Positions 34,756-43,413 are shown, numbered from the stretch's first letter. The stretch: 64,000 nt of DNA from Dactylosporangium fulvum (GCF_025137375.1 NZ_CP073720.1:3558501-3622500), one strand, 5' to 3'. Made by a program: numbers and translations. Notes: generated from the letters alone by a model not told the origin.

Positions 34756-36057
34756 ATGGACGCCACCGACGAGGTCATCGAGCTCTGCCGCGATCTGCTG
34801 CGCATCGACACCACCAACACCGGCGACCTCGACACGAGTGCGGGGGAGCGGGTGGCCGCGGAATACGTGGCCGAGAAGCTCGCGGAGGTCGGGCTCCAGC
34901 CCGAGATCCTCGAGAGCGCGCCGGGACGGGCCAGTGTCGTGGCCCGGTTCGAGGGTGAGGACCCGTCGCGTGACGCCCTGCTCATCCACGGTCACCTGGA
35001 CGTGGTGCCCGCCGACGCTTCGGAGTGGTCGGTCCACCCGTTCGGCGGCGAGATCAAGGACGGGTATCTGTGGGGGCGTGGCGCCGTCGACATGAAGGAC
35101 TTCGACGCGATGGTCCTGGCGTTGGTGCGGCAAATGCGTCGCGAAGGCCGTAAGCCCCCGCGCGACGTCGTCCTGACGTTCCTCGCCGACGAGGAGGCCG
35201 GCAGCACGTACGGTGCGCAGTTCCTCGTCGACGAGCACCCGCACCACTTCGAGGGTGTCACCGAGGCGATCGGCGAGGTCGGCGGATTCTCCGTCAGTGT
35301 GGGCGGCGACCAGCGGCTCTACCTGATCGAGACGGCCCAGAAGGGCATCGACTGGCTGCGCCTGCACGCCAAGGGCCGCCCCGGCCACGGTTCGATGATC
35401 AATGATGACAACGCAGTGACCGCGCTCGCCGAGGCCGTCGCGCGGGTCGGCCGGCACCGCTTCCCGATTGTGATGACCCCGACAGTGCAGGCGTTCCTGG
35501 AGCACGTGTCGGAGATCCTCGGCATCGAGCTCGACCTCGACGACCCGGAAACGGCCGTCAGCAAGATCGGCCCGATCGCCATGATCATCGGTGCGACGCT
35601 GCGCAACACCGCCAACCCGACCCGCCTCGCCGCCGGGTACAAGGACAACGTCATCCCCGGCCGGGCCTCGGCGACCATCGACTGCCGGACCCTGCCGGGC
35701 CAGTCCGAGATCTTCGAGCAGCAGCTGCGGGACATCGTCGGGCCCGACATCGAGTTGGAGTACATCCACCGCCAGCCCGGCCTCGAGACGACCTTCGACG
35801 GCGCGCTCGTCGAGGCGATGTCCGCCGCGCTCAAGGCCGAGGACCCGGGCGCGCTTCCCGTGCCGTACATGCTCAGTGGCGGCACCGACGCCAAGCAGTT
35901 CGACAAGCTGGGCATTCGCTGTTTCGGGTTCTCCCCGCTGCGCCTGCCGGCCGACCTGAACTTCGGCGCGTTGTTCCACGGCATTGACGAGCGCGTTCCC
36001 GTGGAGGGACTACAGTTCGGCGTGCGAGTCCTCGACCGGTTCCTGCAGCAGTCCTGA
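34756..36057 (+). CDS. M20 family metallopeptidase/deacylase
   Basis: 433 residues, full length. Metal-binding motifs are HGHLDVVPAD near residue 77, an Asp in GAVDMKDFDAM, and DEEAGSTYGAQFL near residue 144 with the catalytic Glu; the dimerisation insert starts with GRPGHGSMIND. M20/M25/M40 enzymes hydrolyse peptide or N-acyl bonds in the cytoplasm. ATG 34756 with only a weak ribosome site. Substrate unknown; in actinobacteria this gene is a conserved backbone neighbour of DUF5703. Confidence 0.93.
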   Translation: MDATDEVIELCRDLLRIDTTNTGDLDTSAGERVAAEYVAEKLAEVGLQPEILESAPGRASVVARFEGEDPSRDALLIHGHLDVVPADASEWSVHPFGGEIKDGYLWGRGAVDMKDFDAMVLALVRQMRREGRKPPRDVVLTFLADEEAGSTYGAQFLVDEHPHHFEGVTEAIGEVGGFSVSVGGDQRLYLIETAQKGIDWLRLHAKGRPGHGSMINDDNAVTALAEAVARVGRHRFPIVMTPTVQAFLEHVSEILGIELDLDDPETAVSKIGPIAMIIGATLRNTANPTRLAAGYKDNVIPGRASATIDCRTLPGQSEIFEQQLRDIVGPDIELEYIHRQPGLETTFDGALVEAMSAALKAEDPGALPVPYMLSGGTDAKQFDKLGIRCFGFSPLRLPADLNFGALFHGIDERVPVEGLQFGVRVLDRFLQQS

Positions 36058-36117
36058 CCCACCCGCGAAGACCCACTGACCGGCAACACTCACATCGATT
36101 CCAGGGGGAGTCTCATC

Positions 36118-36882
36118 ATGACCGACCGGCACGCGGAGCTCGACGCCGCGCTCGAGCGCGTGATCTCGGCGGCCCGCGACCATCTTGCCGCGGTCAAGGC
36201 CGCCGACGGGCGGGCCGACGACGACGAGGTGTGGCGCGCCTATGTGGAGCTCAACAACGCCTCCAACAGCTACGACGAGTTGCTGCTCGACGCCTTCGGC
36301 GAGGTCACCCCGTGGGACGTCGAGGCGATCGACCCTGACGAGGCCGACCGGCAGTTCGGCGTCGGCATCGGCGGCGTCGACGGCACCGAGGCCGAGGACC
36401 CGCACCCGCGGATCATCTCGGTCCGCCAGCGCCGCGACTACCGGGTCCCCAGCGTCGCCGCGCTGCTCCGGCTCGCCGACGCCGCCCGCCGCGCCAACCC
36501 CGGTGACGGCGACGCGTCCGCGGTCGAGACGGTCGGCGAGGCTGTCCTGGAGCTCATGCAGGCCGGCGACGGCTCCCTCGGCGCCCTCGACATCCCCGAG
36601 CTCGAGTCCCTCGACGGCGTGGTGATCGTCGCCGAGGTCGAGTCCCCGCTCGACCCGGAGGCGTTCGAGGACACCGACGGCACCGGGCCGTTCGCCCTCA
36701 ACGACGGCGAGCGGGTCGTCGACCGGCTCGACGAGCACGCCTATGCCGACCTGGACGAGGAACTCGACGAGGAACTCGACGAGGAACTCGACGAGGACGA
36801 GGAGGGCGAGGGGGTCGACGCCGACCTGTCCGAGGCGCCGGGTGAGAGCTCCGGCGTGGGTGAGGCCGCCGACCGCCGCTGA
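36118..36882 (+). CDS. Acidic 'primosomal protein'-type hypothetical
   Basis: 254 residues, ATG 36118 after GGGGGAG. The N-terminal 60 residues are helical (ELDAALERVISAARDHLAAV, YVELNNASNSYDELLLDAFG), and the middle contains PRIISVRQRRDYRVPSVAAL. The C-terminus has three exact repeats of DEEL followed by DEDEEGEG, encoded by GACGAGGAACTC repeats. The name 'primosomal protein' is attached to relatives in actinobacterial genomes without evidence of primosome function. Likely co-transcribed with M20. Confidence 0.75.
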   Translation: MTDRHAELDAALERVISAARDHLAAVKAADGRADDDEVWRAYVELNNASNSYDELLLDAFGEVTPWDVEAIDPDEADRQFGVGIGGVDGTEAEDPHPRIISVRQRRDYRVPSVAALLRLADAARRANPGDGDASAVETVGEAVLELMQAGDGSLGALDIPELESLDGVVIVAEVESPLDPEAFEDTDGTGPFALNDGERVVDRLDEHAYADLDEELDEELDEELDEDEEGEGVDADLSEAPGESSGVGEAADRR

Positions 36883-37525
36883 CCCGTTCACCGGCACCGG
36901 CGGGCCGCACTCCACCGGCGCTGTGACCTACTACGACCCGGCGCGTCCGGACCGAGCCGCCGAGGCGCTCGGCCCGGGCGCGCCGGTCTGTTGTGGGTGA
37001 TGCCGGTCCTTGGGTGCCGGATCTGGGTGGTTTGTCCGTGCGGTCGTGGTCGTGGATGCGTTGGACGAGGACTGCGGCCAGGCCAGGCCCGCTCGCGGTG
37101 GTTCGGGTGGTGCCGGGCGCCGGCCCGCTCGTGGTGGTCTTGGTGCTGCCGGGTGCCGGCCCGCTCCGCGGTTCCGGCGGTGCCCGGCAGGTGGTCTGGG
37201 AGCCGCGTTCGGTGGCCGGCTTTGCGTCGCGTCCGATGGGGAGCCCCGGGGTGCCGCCGAGGGCCGCCACCGAGCTGACCTTGGTGGGCTTCCGTGGTTC
37301 TGGGCACGGATTTCGACCAAGGTCATCCTTGAGGGGCGCGGAACGCGGGCGGTGACTGCCTTGGGTTGTGCCCGGCAAGTGCGTCGGGCTGTGCCGGCGA
37401 GAACCTAGGCCGTGTTTTCAGAAGGGCGGCGTCGTAACTCCGAAGCGCCTCGCCTTGGCGCGCAGCTGAGCGTTTGCGAACGGTCTGTAGGAGAATGTCA
37501 GGCGTGACTTTCCGCAGAAGGGGCT
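36883..37525. other. Gene-free backbone/insertion scar
   Basis: 643 bp. From about 37090 to 37190 a degenerate tandem repeat (GTGCCGG-GCCGGCCCGCTC units) creates Arg/Gly/Pro-rich false frames on both strands. I see no gene. Confidence 0.5.
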
Positions 37526-37939
37526 GTGCCTCGTAGGCGGCCCGGATCGCTTCGCCGTGGCGTGCCTGCCACCCGAAGCTCGTGGATTTGTTATCGGGAC
37601 GTTCCGGGCCTGTCCGGTCCAGCTAACGCGGCTATCCGTGTGTTGGAGAGGCGGCGGCGGTGGTTACCGGGTGTAGTGTCGGTGGCCGTCGGCGTGTGGC
37701 GTGTCCATGTGCGTGGCGGTCGGCGTCGCTGGCGGCCGTGGGAAGCCGAATTTACATGTTCGTGCTGTGGTGAATACTGGGCGCGAGAGCGACTGGAAGA
37801 GGTCGTCGCCATGCTGCCCCAGCATGCCGCACGAGAGTTGCGGGCGGTTGTCAACGACCTGGACGAGGTGCTGCTGAGGCGTACCCATCACGATTCGCAG
37901 ACGCCCAGTGGTCTTCCGTGGTGGCATCGCCGATGTTGA
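37526..37939 (+). CDS. Hypothetical protein with CxC zinc-like motif
   Basis: 137 residues, GTG 37526 after AGAAGGGG. The N-terminal half is Arg-rich; the C-terminal half EFTCSCCGEYWARERLEEVV, then AMLPQHAARELRAVV and PWWHRR, resembles small actinobacterial proteins I have seen next to insertion sequences. Function unknown. It lies just upstream of the IS5 remnant. Confidence 0.55.
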   Translation: MPRRRPGSLRRGVPATRSSWICYRDVPGLSGPANAAIRVLERRRRWLPGVVSVAVGVWRVHVRGGRRRWRPWEAEFTCSCCGEYWARERLEEVVAMLPQHAARELRAVVNDLDEVLLRRTHHDSQTPSGLPWWHRRC

Positions 37940-38032
37940 CCACCGGAGACGAGACCGTGTCGGTGGTCGATAGATGGCGAGGTCTCCGGTAGATGGTTCT
38001 TCGACCAAAAGGACCTGAATACCGGAGACCTC

Positions 38033-38415
38033 GTGGCCAGCGTGGTGGTGACGAGGCGGTTCGACCTGACCGACGGGCAGTGGGCGAAGCTGGAGCCGCT
38101 GCTGCCCCGCGGTGCGAAGCCAGGTCGGCCGCCGAAGTGGAGTAAACGGCAGCTCATCGACGGGATCCGGTGGCGGGTGCGGGTGGGCGCGCCTGGCGGG
38201 ACGTGCCGGAGTATTACGGGCCCTGGCCGACCGTCTCGGCGAACGCCGGGCCCTGGGTGGCCAGGAGGGCCGACGCCATGGTCACCGCGACCACCAAGGC
38301 CCGGCGCCGACTGCTGTGCTGCCGCAAGATGTGCCCCGATCGTCGATCCGACGTCGGTCACGCTAGCAATCAGGGCAGTCCGGGCGCAGGACCCGAAGGG
38401 CATGCACCACCCTGA
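38033..38415 (+). pseudogene. IS5 family transposase N-terminal remnant, frameshifted
   Basis: The frame opens RRFDLTDGQWAKLEPLLPRG, then GRPPKWSKRQLIDGIRWRVR, the DUF4096-type N-terminus of IS5-family transposases. After RVRVG the continuation WRDVPEYYGPW is in the next frame, and similarity then stops. The DDE domain is missing. Frame 2 runs to a stop near 38415 without further resemblance. Confidence 0.75.
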
Positions 38416-38647
38416 CCTTCGTCGTGCGGCCACAGCCGTGGGCCGGGAGCATGCGGCTACGGCCGTGGGCCGGGAGCCTGCGAGGCGGCCGTGCGGCGGC
38501 GGAGAGGTTCATGATCGTGGGAAACATCCGGTCGCCCCGGCGACCAGATCTTTCCCTCGATCATCAAGGGGAGGCCGCCTGCCGGCGCAGGGATCACTCA
38601 CCGTCACCGGAATATCGCGGTGCCGGCGCGAGCGTGGAGTCGGAGCG

Positions 38648-38839
38648 TCAGGTGCTCAGACCGGGCAGGGTGTCGTTGGTGACCCTGCGGCGGAGCATCA
38701 CCTGGCGGGTGCCGTCGGGGTAGAGGCGGACGCGGGCGAGCTCCCAGCCGCCGAACTCCGCCTGGATCGTCAACTGCGCGTTGGCGGTCATCCGATCGAC
38801 ATTCGACGGCAACCGCAACGGCACGTATTCGTAGTCCAT
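38648..38839 (-). CDS. DUF5703 family protein
   Basis: 63 residues, ATG 38839 after GAGG. MDYEYVPLRLPSNVDR, then IQAEFGGWELARVRLYPDGT and VMLRRR, matches the small, well-conserved DUF5703 family of actinobacteria, usually found near an M20 peptidase as here. Function unknown. Its 5' end overlaps the frame of the GntR gene by 52 bp, probably because the adjacent element inserted just upstream. Confidence 0.85.
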   Translation of the reverse strand: MDYEYVPLRLPSNVDRMTANAQLTIQAEFGGWELARVRLYPDGTRQVMLRRRVTNDTLPGLST

Positions 38840-39231
38840 CTTGGGAACCTCACCCCAAACCCATATAGCAGCAGCTCACCGGGCATATTGTGGAACCCTG
38901 GCAGGTGACTCCAGAGCGTAGCGGGGGCACATTGGGGGCACCCACTGTCTGAAGCCGCGTGATCGCACCGTACTGCCGTATCGCCGACCGGGCCAACAGT
39001 CGAGCCGGTTCCCCCCTTGCGCACGTACACGGCGACGCCCTGGTGGCTCTCGACGAGGTCCCGTTCGTGCAGCAGGCGCAACGCCCGCTGCACCGTCGAC
39101 CGCGACACCCCGTAGCACTTGCATAGCTCGCGTTGCGACGGCAGTGCGTCGCCTGGGGCGAGCCGTCCCGATGCGATACCTTCCACGATCTCGCGCACAA
39201 TCTGATCCGTATAAGTTTCACGTTTGGGCAT
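38788..39231 (-). CDS. GntR family transcriptional regulator (short)
   Basis: 147 residues, ATG 39231. A complete GntR winged helix is present in the first 75 residues (IVREIVEGIASGRLAPGDAL, PSQRELCKCYGVSRSTVQRA, LVESHQGVAVYVRK). There is no effector domain; the tail is Cys-rich and runs into the DUF5703 start, so the last part may be fortuitous. GntR-only proteins often regulate integrative elements (KorSA type). Marks the left part of the right-hand element. Confidence 0.75.
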   Translation of the reverse strand: MPKRETYTDQIVREIVEGIASGRLAPGDALPSQRELCKCYGVSRSTVQRALRLLHERDLVESHQGVAVYVRKGGTGSTVGPVGDTAVRCDHAASDSGCPQCAPATLWSHLPGFHNMPGELLLYGFGVRFPRWTTNTCRCGCRRMSIG

Positions 39232-39399
39232 GCATGCTCATCTTTCGGCAGCAACTGGGCACCCTGGGCGCGTCTATTTGATCATCCGCGGTGGCGGGTA
39301 TGAAGTGTCCACCGTCGTCATGTGACGAATCGCTGAACGCGCCATTCGACTCGACTCAAGGTGACGCATGCCGCGCCGTCCGGGTCAACCGTTCGCCGG

Positions 39400-39693
39400 T
39401 CACCCAGCGTCCTGCGCTTCACGTAGCCGGTCCGCCTCGTCGACCAGACGCAACGCCGCACTGCGGTGCGGCTCCGCAGCCACCCGTGCGATCCCGCCGG
39501 CCGGCCCGGTCACCAGCCCGATCCAGCGCAACAAGAACACGGCCCGCGCGGCCGCCGAGCGGTCAACCCGGTACTGCTCGCCGAGTGCGGACCCGGACGG
39601 CAGTCGGCCTCCGGGCGGATATCGGCCGGTTCGTATGTCGGCGAGCACGCCGTCTAGGACGCGCCGATACGACGCGTCTTGATCGCTTGCCAT
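39400..39693 (-). CDS. Small GntR-type DNA-binding protein
   Basis: 97 residues from ATG 39693, GGGAG upstream. ASYRRVLDGVLADIRTGRYP, PGGRLPSGSALGEQYRVDRS and AAARAVFLLRWIGLV form a GntR winged helix with a short C-terminal helix. Separate from, and different in sequence to, the GntR gene to its left. Likely regulates the adjacent divergent rightward genes. Confidence 0.78.
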   Translation of the reverse strand: MASDQDASYRRVLDGVLADIRTGRYPPGGRLPSGSALGEQYRVDRSAAARAVFLLRWIGLVTGPAGGIARVAAEPHRSAALRLVDEADRLREAQDAG

Positions 39694-39958
39694 GTTGAGT
39701 TCTCCCTGCGTCAGCAGGAGATATCGGACCACGTTCCGGCGGGTCGCTCAACGCAGGGCAGACCATCCCGCGTGTCGCAGCAGACCTGTTCACCAGGTCC
39801 GTTTCACCAGGTACGGTGGGGCTGCACCCGCTCTCCCTGCGTCAGCACCAGGATCGGCGGGCGGCAGCGGCGGGACGCTTCGGCGTCCTGCCGCCCGAAC
39901 CCCGAACGTGGCGGTCCCGCACCTCCACCAGACCGCCGCGCCGTCCTCTGGAGGTGCC

Positions 39959-40243
39959 GTGTCTGATCATCCGGAGTGGTGCGTCGGCACCGCCTGCACC
40001 GCGGACCGCCCGCCGCTGTACGGCCACCAGGTCGGCGCGCACTGGTCGTCGCCGGAGGTGGTGGGTGCGACGGTGCTGCGCCTGGCCCAAGCCCCTGACG
40101 CTGACCGGCCGTGGGTGGAGTTGCGCCGCGGTGACGACCGGGTGGTGCTGCCGCCGCTGGAGGCCCGGAGCCTCGGGTTGGCGATCGGCGACCTGCTGGG
40201 CCGGGCGGGACTGTCCGGGATGCAGACGGAGCCCGGGTCGTGA
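39959..40243 (+). CDS. Small hypothetical protein with EWC-x-ACTADRP motif
   Basis: 94 residues, GTG 39959 after GGAGG. MSDHPEWCVGTACTADRPPL followed by a strand-rich body (VLRLAQAPDADRPWVELRRG). The next gene begins with a related HPPWC pattern, so the two may be diverged paralogues. Typical of small proteins carried by actinobacterial integrative elements; function unknown. Confidence 0.75.
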   Translation: MSDHPEWCVGTACTADRPPLYGHQVGAHWSSPEVVGATVLRLAQAPDADRPWVELRRGDDRVVLPPLEARSLGLAIGDLLGRAGLSGMQTEPGS

Positions 40244-40542
40244 CGGCGCCGCGGGTTCGTGGCCGCGCCGAGCTGGAGCACCCGCCGTGGTGCCAGGCGG
40301 AGTTGTGCTCGCTCGAGACGATCGGCGTCGGCGGCTGCCATCAGCGGGAGTTCGTGGTCACGGACGACGAGGGCCGGAAGATCGCGTCGGTGCTGCTACG
40401 CCAGTATGCGTCTGGTGTGGTGACGGTCGGCGCGGTCGGGTGGCGCGGCAGGCAGGAGTGGCCGCCGGCGGCTGCGGAACTGGTGGCGCGAACGATCGTC
40501 GAGGCGACGCGGTACGCCGGCCGGATGGCCCGCGCGGCGTAG
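40240..40542 (+). CDS. Small hypothetical protein, paralogue-like to the preceding gene
   Basis: 100 residues; GTG 40240 overlaps the previous stop (GTGA). LEHPPWCQAELCSLETIG and VVTDDEGRKIASVLLRQYA recall the upstream protein's Cys pattern and body. Two conserved Cys pairs may bind zinc. Co-transcribed. Confidence 0.75.
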   Translation: MTAPRVRGRAELEHPPWCQAELCSLETIGVGGCHQREFVVTDDEGRKIASVLLRQYASGVVTVGAVGWRGRQEWPPAAAELVARTIVEATRYAGRMARAA

Positions 40543-40836
40543 CTACTCGGCGGCCTTGCGCCGACCGGGCGGCTTTCCTTCGGCGCCGGTGGCCTTGCGG
40601 TGTTCGCTGATGGCACGGCGGGCGGCCCGGTCGGTGATGCCGAAGTGCGTGGCGGTCTCGGGTGTCGTGTGGTCGCGGCTGTGCTCGTAGATCTCGGCGT
40701 TGGCGAGTTGGACCAGCTCGCCGCGGGTTTTGGTGTCTGCGATGAGGCGGGCGGTGTGGATCCGGTCGGCGGGGCGCAGCTCGCCGAGCCATGCCTTGAG
40801 GCTGGCTAGGTCGGTGAACGGCACCCGTCGCGTCAT
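40543..40836 (-). CDS. Helix-turn-helix DNA-binding protein (putative repressor)
   Basis: 97 residues from ATG 40836. The C-terminal half has TPETATHFGITDRAARRAIS, a helix-turn-helix, followed by a basic KPPGRRK tail; the N-terminal half is helical (DLASLKAWLGELRPADRIHT). It is divergent from the DUF262 gene, and the region between carries two CCCCCATGGGGG palindromes that this protein probably binds. A TACGAT -10 seven bases before the ATG suggests a leaderless mRNA. Confidence 0.72.
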   Translation of the reverse strand: MTRRVPFTDLASLKAWLGELRPADRIHTARLIADTKTRGELVQLANAEIYEHSRDHTTPETATHFGITDRAARRAISEHRKATGAEGKPPGRRKAAE

Positions 40837-40843
40837 GGTCGAG

Positions 40844-40920
40844 ATCGTACACAAAGGTTCCCCCATGGGGGTAGCCAGAGTGCCTTGCTTTTACGCCCCC
40901 CATGGGGGTACGTTTATGGC
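40844..40920. promoter_or_regulatory. Divergent leaderless promoters with twin CCCCCATGGGGG palindromes
   Basis: Two identical 12-bp palindromes lie at 40860-40871 and 40897-40908, each followed by TA. The second sits exactly between TTGCTT (-35, 40885-40890) and TACGTT (-10, 40909-40914) of a rightward promoter whose start falls at the ATG 40921. The first covers the -35 region of a leftward promoter with TACGAT (-10, 40849-40844) that starts at ATG 40836. One repressor could shut both directions. Confidence 0.75.
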
Positions 40921-41511
40921 ATGACTCGCCAGACGCCGGAGCCGCTGAAACGCCTTCCGATCAACGCGTCGTCTATGCCGCTCACCTCCCTCGTGCAGTA
41001 CGTCGAGGCAGGCCGTATCGACCTCAATCCGCCGTACCAGCGTGGCGATGTCTGGATCGACGACCAGCGGGTCGCGCTCGTCTACTCGTGGCTGACCGGC
41101 GCCACCGTCCCGTCGATCACGATCAACGACCGCAGCAGTGAAATCTGGACCGACCTGGACACCTTCGACATCAGCCGGACAGATGTCGGGATCTGGGCGG
41201 TCATCGACGGCAAGCAGCGGCTCACCACCGCGGTCATGTGGATGCGTGGCGAGTTTGCGGTCCCGGCGAGCTGGTTCCCGGCCGACTGCCTTGTCGTCAC
41301 CGAGGGCACCGCGGACGGCCTGTACGTCCGCTACACCGGCCTCACCGATCGGGGCCAGGCCCGCAGTACGGACAGAACGATCATCCCTGTCGGCATGGGT
41401 GAGTTCGCGGACGTGCGCGCCGAGGCGCAGGTGTACCTGCTCCTCAACGGCGGTGGAACCCCGCAGACCGACGCCGACATGGACAACGCCCACCGCATCG
41501 CCAATCCCTGA
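40921..41511 (+). CDS. DUF262 (ParB/Srx-fold) protein, single-domain
   Basis: 196 residues, ATG 40921, leaderless. NPPYQRGDVWIDDQRVALVY (about 37-56) and WAVIDGKQRLTTAVMWM (about 94-110) are the two signature motifs of DUF262, the nucleotide-binding/nicking domain also found in GmrS-type restriction systems. Here it stands alone without the HNH/DUF1524 nuclease. It may be a regulator, anti-restriction factor or small nickase. First gene of a rightward operon. Confidence 0.8.
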   Translation: MTRQTPEPLKRLPINASSMPLTSLVQYVEAGRIDLNPPYQRGDVWIDDQRVALVYSWLTGATVPSITINDRSSEIWTDLDTFDISRTDVGIWAVIDGKQRLTTAVMWMRGEFAVPASWFPADCLVVTEGTADGLYVRYTGLTDRGQARSTDRTIIPVGMGEFADVRAEAQVYLLLNGGGTPQTDADMDNAHRIANP

Positions 41512-41520
41512 GGAGCCCCC

Positions 41521-41757
41521 ATGGACCTGTCCACCGTCGACCGCCGGACCCGCGAGAACCTGGCCCGCCACCTGCGGCACGTCGCCGCGATGGGCGGCTG
41601 GGTAACCCGCCTCTACTTCGACCGGATCTCCGAGAACGTCCCGAGCCGCGACCTGGCCCTCGCCGAGAAGCTGATCGAGCGCGGCGAGCGGGACCGCATC
41701 CGCACCTACGAGCTCACCGACGCCGGCCGCGCCTGGCTGGCAGGACAGGAGTCCTGA
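41521..41757 (+). CDS. Small winged-helix-like protein
   Basis: 78 residues, ATG 41521 after GAGGAG. TRENLARHLRHVAAMGGWV, then LAEKLIERGERDRIRTYELT and DAGRAWLAGQ, ends like a winged-helix wing (RTYELTDAG). Overlaps the next gene by one base (TGATG). Confidence 0.72.
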   Translation: MDLSTVDRRTRENLARHLRHVAAMGGWVTRLYFDRISENVPSRDLALAEKLIERGERDRIRTYELTDAGRAWLAGQES

Positions 41758-42047
41758 TGGCCACCTTCAACGCCTTCGTGACCACCAACGAGCACCACCG
41801 CCTGTACCCGGGCAGCAAGGTCGTCGTCCTCGACCCGGTCAAGGGTCTGGTCAACGCCCGCGTGCAGGCCACCGCCGAGAACGGTCCGATGTCGGGCAGC
41901 GTCGTGTGGCGGCACCGCATGGCCGAGGCGCTCGCCACGATCGGCTGGCGTTTCACGGCCGGCACCGACTTCGTGAACGACGTCGCCAACGGGCTACAAG
42001 GCGAGCGGACGCCGCTGGTCCGGTTCAACGCCGAGCCGGTGTCGTGA
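41757..42047 (+). CDS. Hypothetical protein, 96 aa
   Basis: ATG 41757 overlaps the preceding stop as TGATG, so translation is coupled. Strand-rich sequence with FVTTNEHHRLYPGSKVVVLD and SVVWRHRMAEALATIGWRF. Not recognised. Confidence 0.75.
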   Translation: MATFNAFVTTNEHHRLYPGSKVVVLDPVKGLVNARVQATAENGPMSGSVVWRHRMAEALATIGWRFTAGTDFVNDVANGLQGERTPLVRFNAEPVS

Positions 42048-42397
42048 TGACCACCGACCACCAGGCACACGCGCTGAAGGCACTCGGCGAGATCGACCGC
42101 TCCGAGCCCGGCGCCCGGCTGCTGGCGACGAAGGTCGTCCGGGCGGAGACCGGCTGCGACCTGCCGACCGCGCTTGCGGCTGTCGACTGGGCCATGGACC
42201 GGCCGCCGGCGGCGTTGCTGCCCCATGGCTCGGTGGTTGCGACGGCCGGCGGGGCGTTCTTCAAGGAGGAGTCGTCGGCCGAGTCGCCGTACCCGTGGGC
42301 GGCGTCGCACCGCACGGGCCCGATCACGGACGCGCACGTCGACGAGCTGCTCCGCTCCGACCAGGCCACCATCCTGCGCGTCGGGGATGGTGCCTGA
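42047..42397 (+). CDS. Hypothetical protein, 116 aa
   Basis: ATG 42047 within TGATG coupling to the previous gene (GTG 42044 possible). An N-terminal helical part (ALKALGEIDRSEPGARLLAT, VVRAETGCDLPTALAAVDWA) resembles ribosomal L7/L12-type or small regulator helices but no match is claimed. Soluble. Confidence 0.72.
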   Translation: MTTDHQAHALKALGEIDRSEPGARLLATKVVRAETGCDLPTALAAVDWAMDRPPAALLPHGSVVATAGGAFFKEESSAESPYPWAASHRTGPITDAHVDELLRSDQATILRVGDGA

Positions 42398-42567
42398 TGG
42401 CCCGCCACCCGCACCCGATCGTCGAGGTCATCCTCGGCGCACTGCTCGCGGAGGGCGCCGACGCGGTCGTGTCCCGTGTCGCCACGGACCGGCTCGACGT
42501 CGACCTGACCCTGACCGCCGCCGACGGCCGCCGCGTGGTTGTGAACGTCCGCGAGGAGCAACAGTGA
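42397..42567 (+). CDS. Hypothetical protein, 56 aa
   Basis: ATG 42397 overlaps the previous stop (TGATG). PIVEVILGALLAEGADAVVS, then RLDVDLTLTAADGRRVVVNV: one helix plus a beta hairpin. Unknown. Confidence 0.7.
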   Translation: MARHPHPIVEVILGALLAEGADAVVSRVATDRLDVDLTLTAADGRRVVVNVREEQQ

Positions 42568-42779
42568 CCCGCGTCGAGGGCGCCACCCTGCACGTCGGAG
42601 ACTCGATCGTTGACCCTGTGGACGGCGTCACCATCCACCGCATCGACTCACTGACCGAATACCCGGGCCGCTGCTGCGGCGACCACCTGCGCCGCGCCCA
42701 CGGCGACCACTGGGACGCCACGATCGCAGACAGTCACCTGTACCAGCTGGTCCGGGCAGCACAGCCTGTCGCGGCCTGA
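42564..42779 (+). CDS. Hypothetical protein, 71 aa
   Basis: GTG 42564 overlaps the previous stop (GTGA). VEGATLHVGDSIVDPVDGVT then CCGDHLRRAHGDHWDATIA; a Cys-Cys and several His suggest possible metal binding. Last of a tight run of coupled genes. Confidence 0.68.
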   Translation: MTRVEGATLHVGDSIVDPVDGVTIHRIDSLTEYPGRCCGDHLRRAHGDHWDATIADSHLYQLVRAAQPVAA

Positions 42780-42850
42780 ACGGGACACGGCGGCGCCCGG
42801 CATGTCCGGACGCCGGCAGTGGCCGTTCAGTTCACGACGAGAGGAACCGC

Positions 42851-43057
42851 ATGACAAAGACCGCGACCGTGACCGCCGAGACGACCGCCATCCACCACAC
42901 CGGCCGCGGCTTCAGGCTGCCGGCCGGCACGTACGAGTTCGTCGACATCGACGGCGCCGTCGAGCGTGGCGTCGCCTACCTGGCCGGGCCGGAGGACGGG
43001 GCGCTGGTGTGCGTCAGCCTCACCGACCACAACATCGACTTCAAGGGGGCGCGGTGA
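42851..43057 (+). CDS. Hypothetical protein, 68 aa
   Basis: ATG 42851 after GAGAGGAA. Small strand-rich protein with HHTGRGFRLPAGTYEFVDID and LVCVSLTDHNIDFKGAR. Followed by a GTGA-coupled gene. Not recognised. Confidence 0.7.
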   Translation: MTKTATVTAETTAIHHTGRGFRLPAGTYEFVDIDGAVERGVAYLAGPEDGALVCVSLTDHNIDFKGAR

Positions 43058-43413
43058 TCTCTTCCACTGGTCGCTACTGGACCGCCGGAGTCATCGTCAG
43101 CTACGACAGCCACCGAAAGGCATGGGCCGCTGGCATCGACTTCCTCGACGACGGGTTCGCCGACGACGACCCCGACACCGGGCGGATCTCCACTGAGGGG
43201 AAGCTGCACACCCGCTACATGGTGAAGGACGGCCAGCAGGCGGCGGCGCTCACCGCGGCCATCGACGTGATCGTCGCCGACGCGGAACGACTCGGCATCG
43301 AGTTCAACGACCGGAACCTGTACTACGACGACCGGGACGGCATCTTCCCGGAGCCGGACGACTGGAAGCGCCTCCAGGACGAGCAGGTCGCCCGGCTCGG
43401 GTGGGCGTCGTGA
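43054..43413 (+). CDS. Hypothetical protein, 119 aa
   Basis: GTG 43054 overlaps the previous stop. YWTAGVIVSYDSHRKAWAAG, then an acidic DDGFADDDPDTG and AAIDVIVADAERLGIEF followed by a second acidic patch. Resembles small phage-borne proteins of unknown function in general character only. Confidence 0.72.
   Translation: MISSTGRYWTAGVIVSYDSHRKAWAAGIDFLDDGFADDDPDTGRISTEGKLHTRYMVKDGQQAAALTAAIDVIVADAERLGIEFNDRNLYYDDRDGIFPEPDDWKRLQDEQVARLGWAS

Noticed and set aside
36993..37355. Repetitive Val/Pro/Gly-rich frames
   Set aside because: They arise from a degenerate GC repeat; no start signals and equal-length frames on both strands.
38788..38880. C-terminal part of the GntR frame as a genuine effector domain
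   Set aside because: It is Cys/Arg-rich, has no GntR effector character and is the shifted frame of the DUF5703 gene start.
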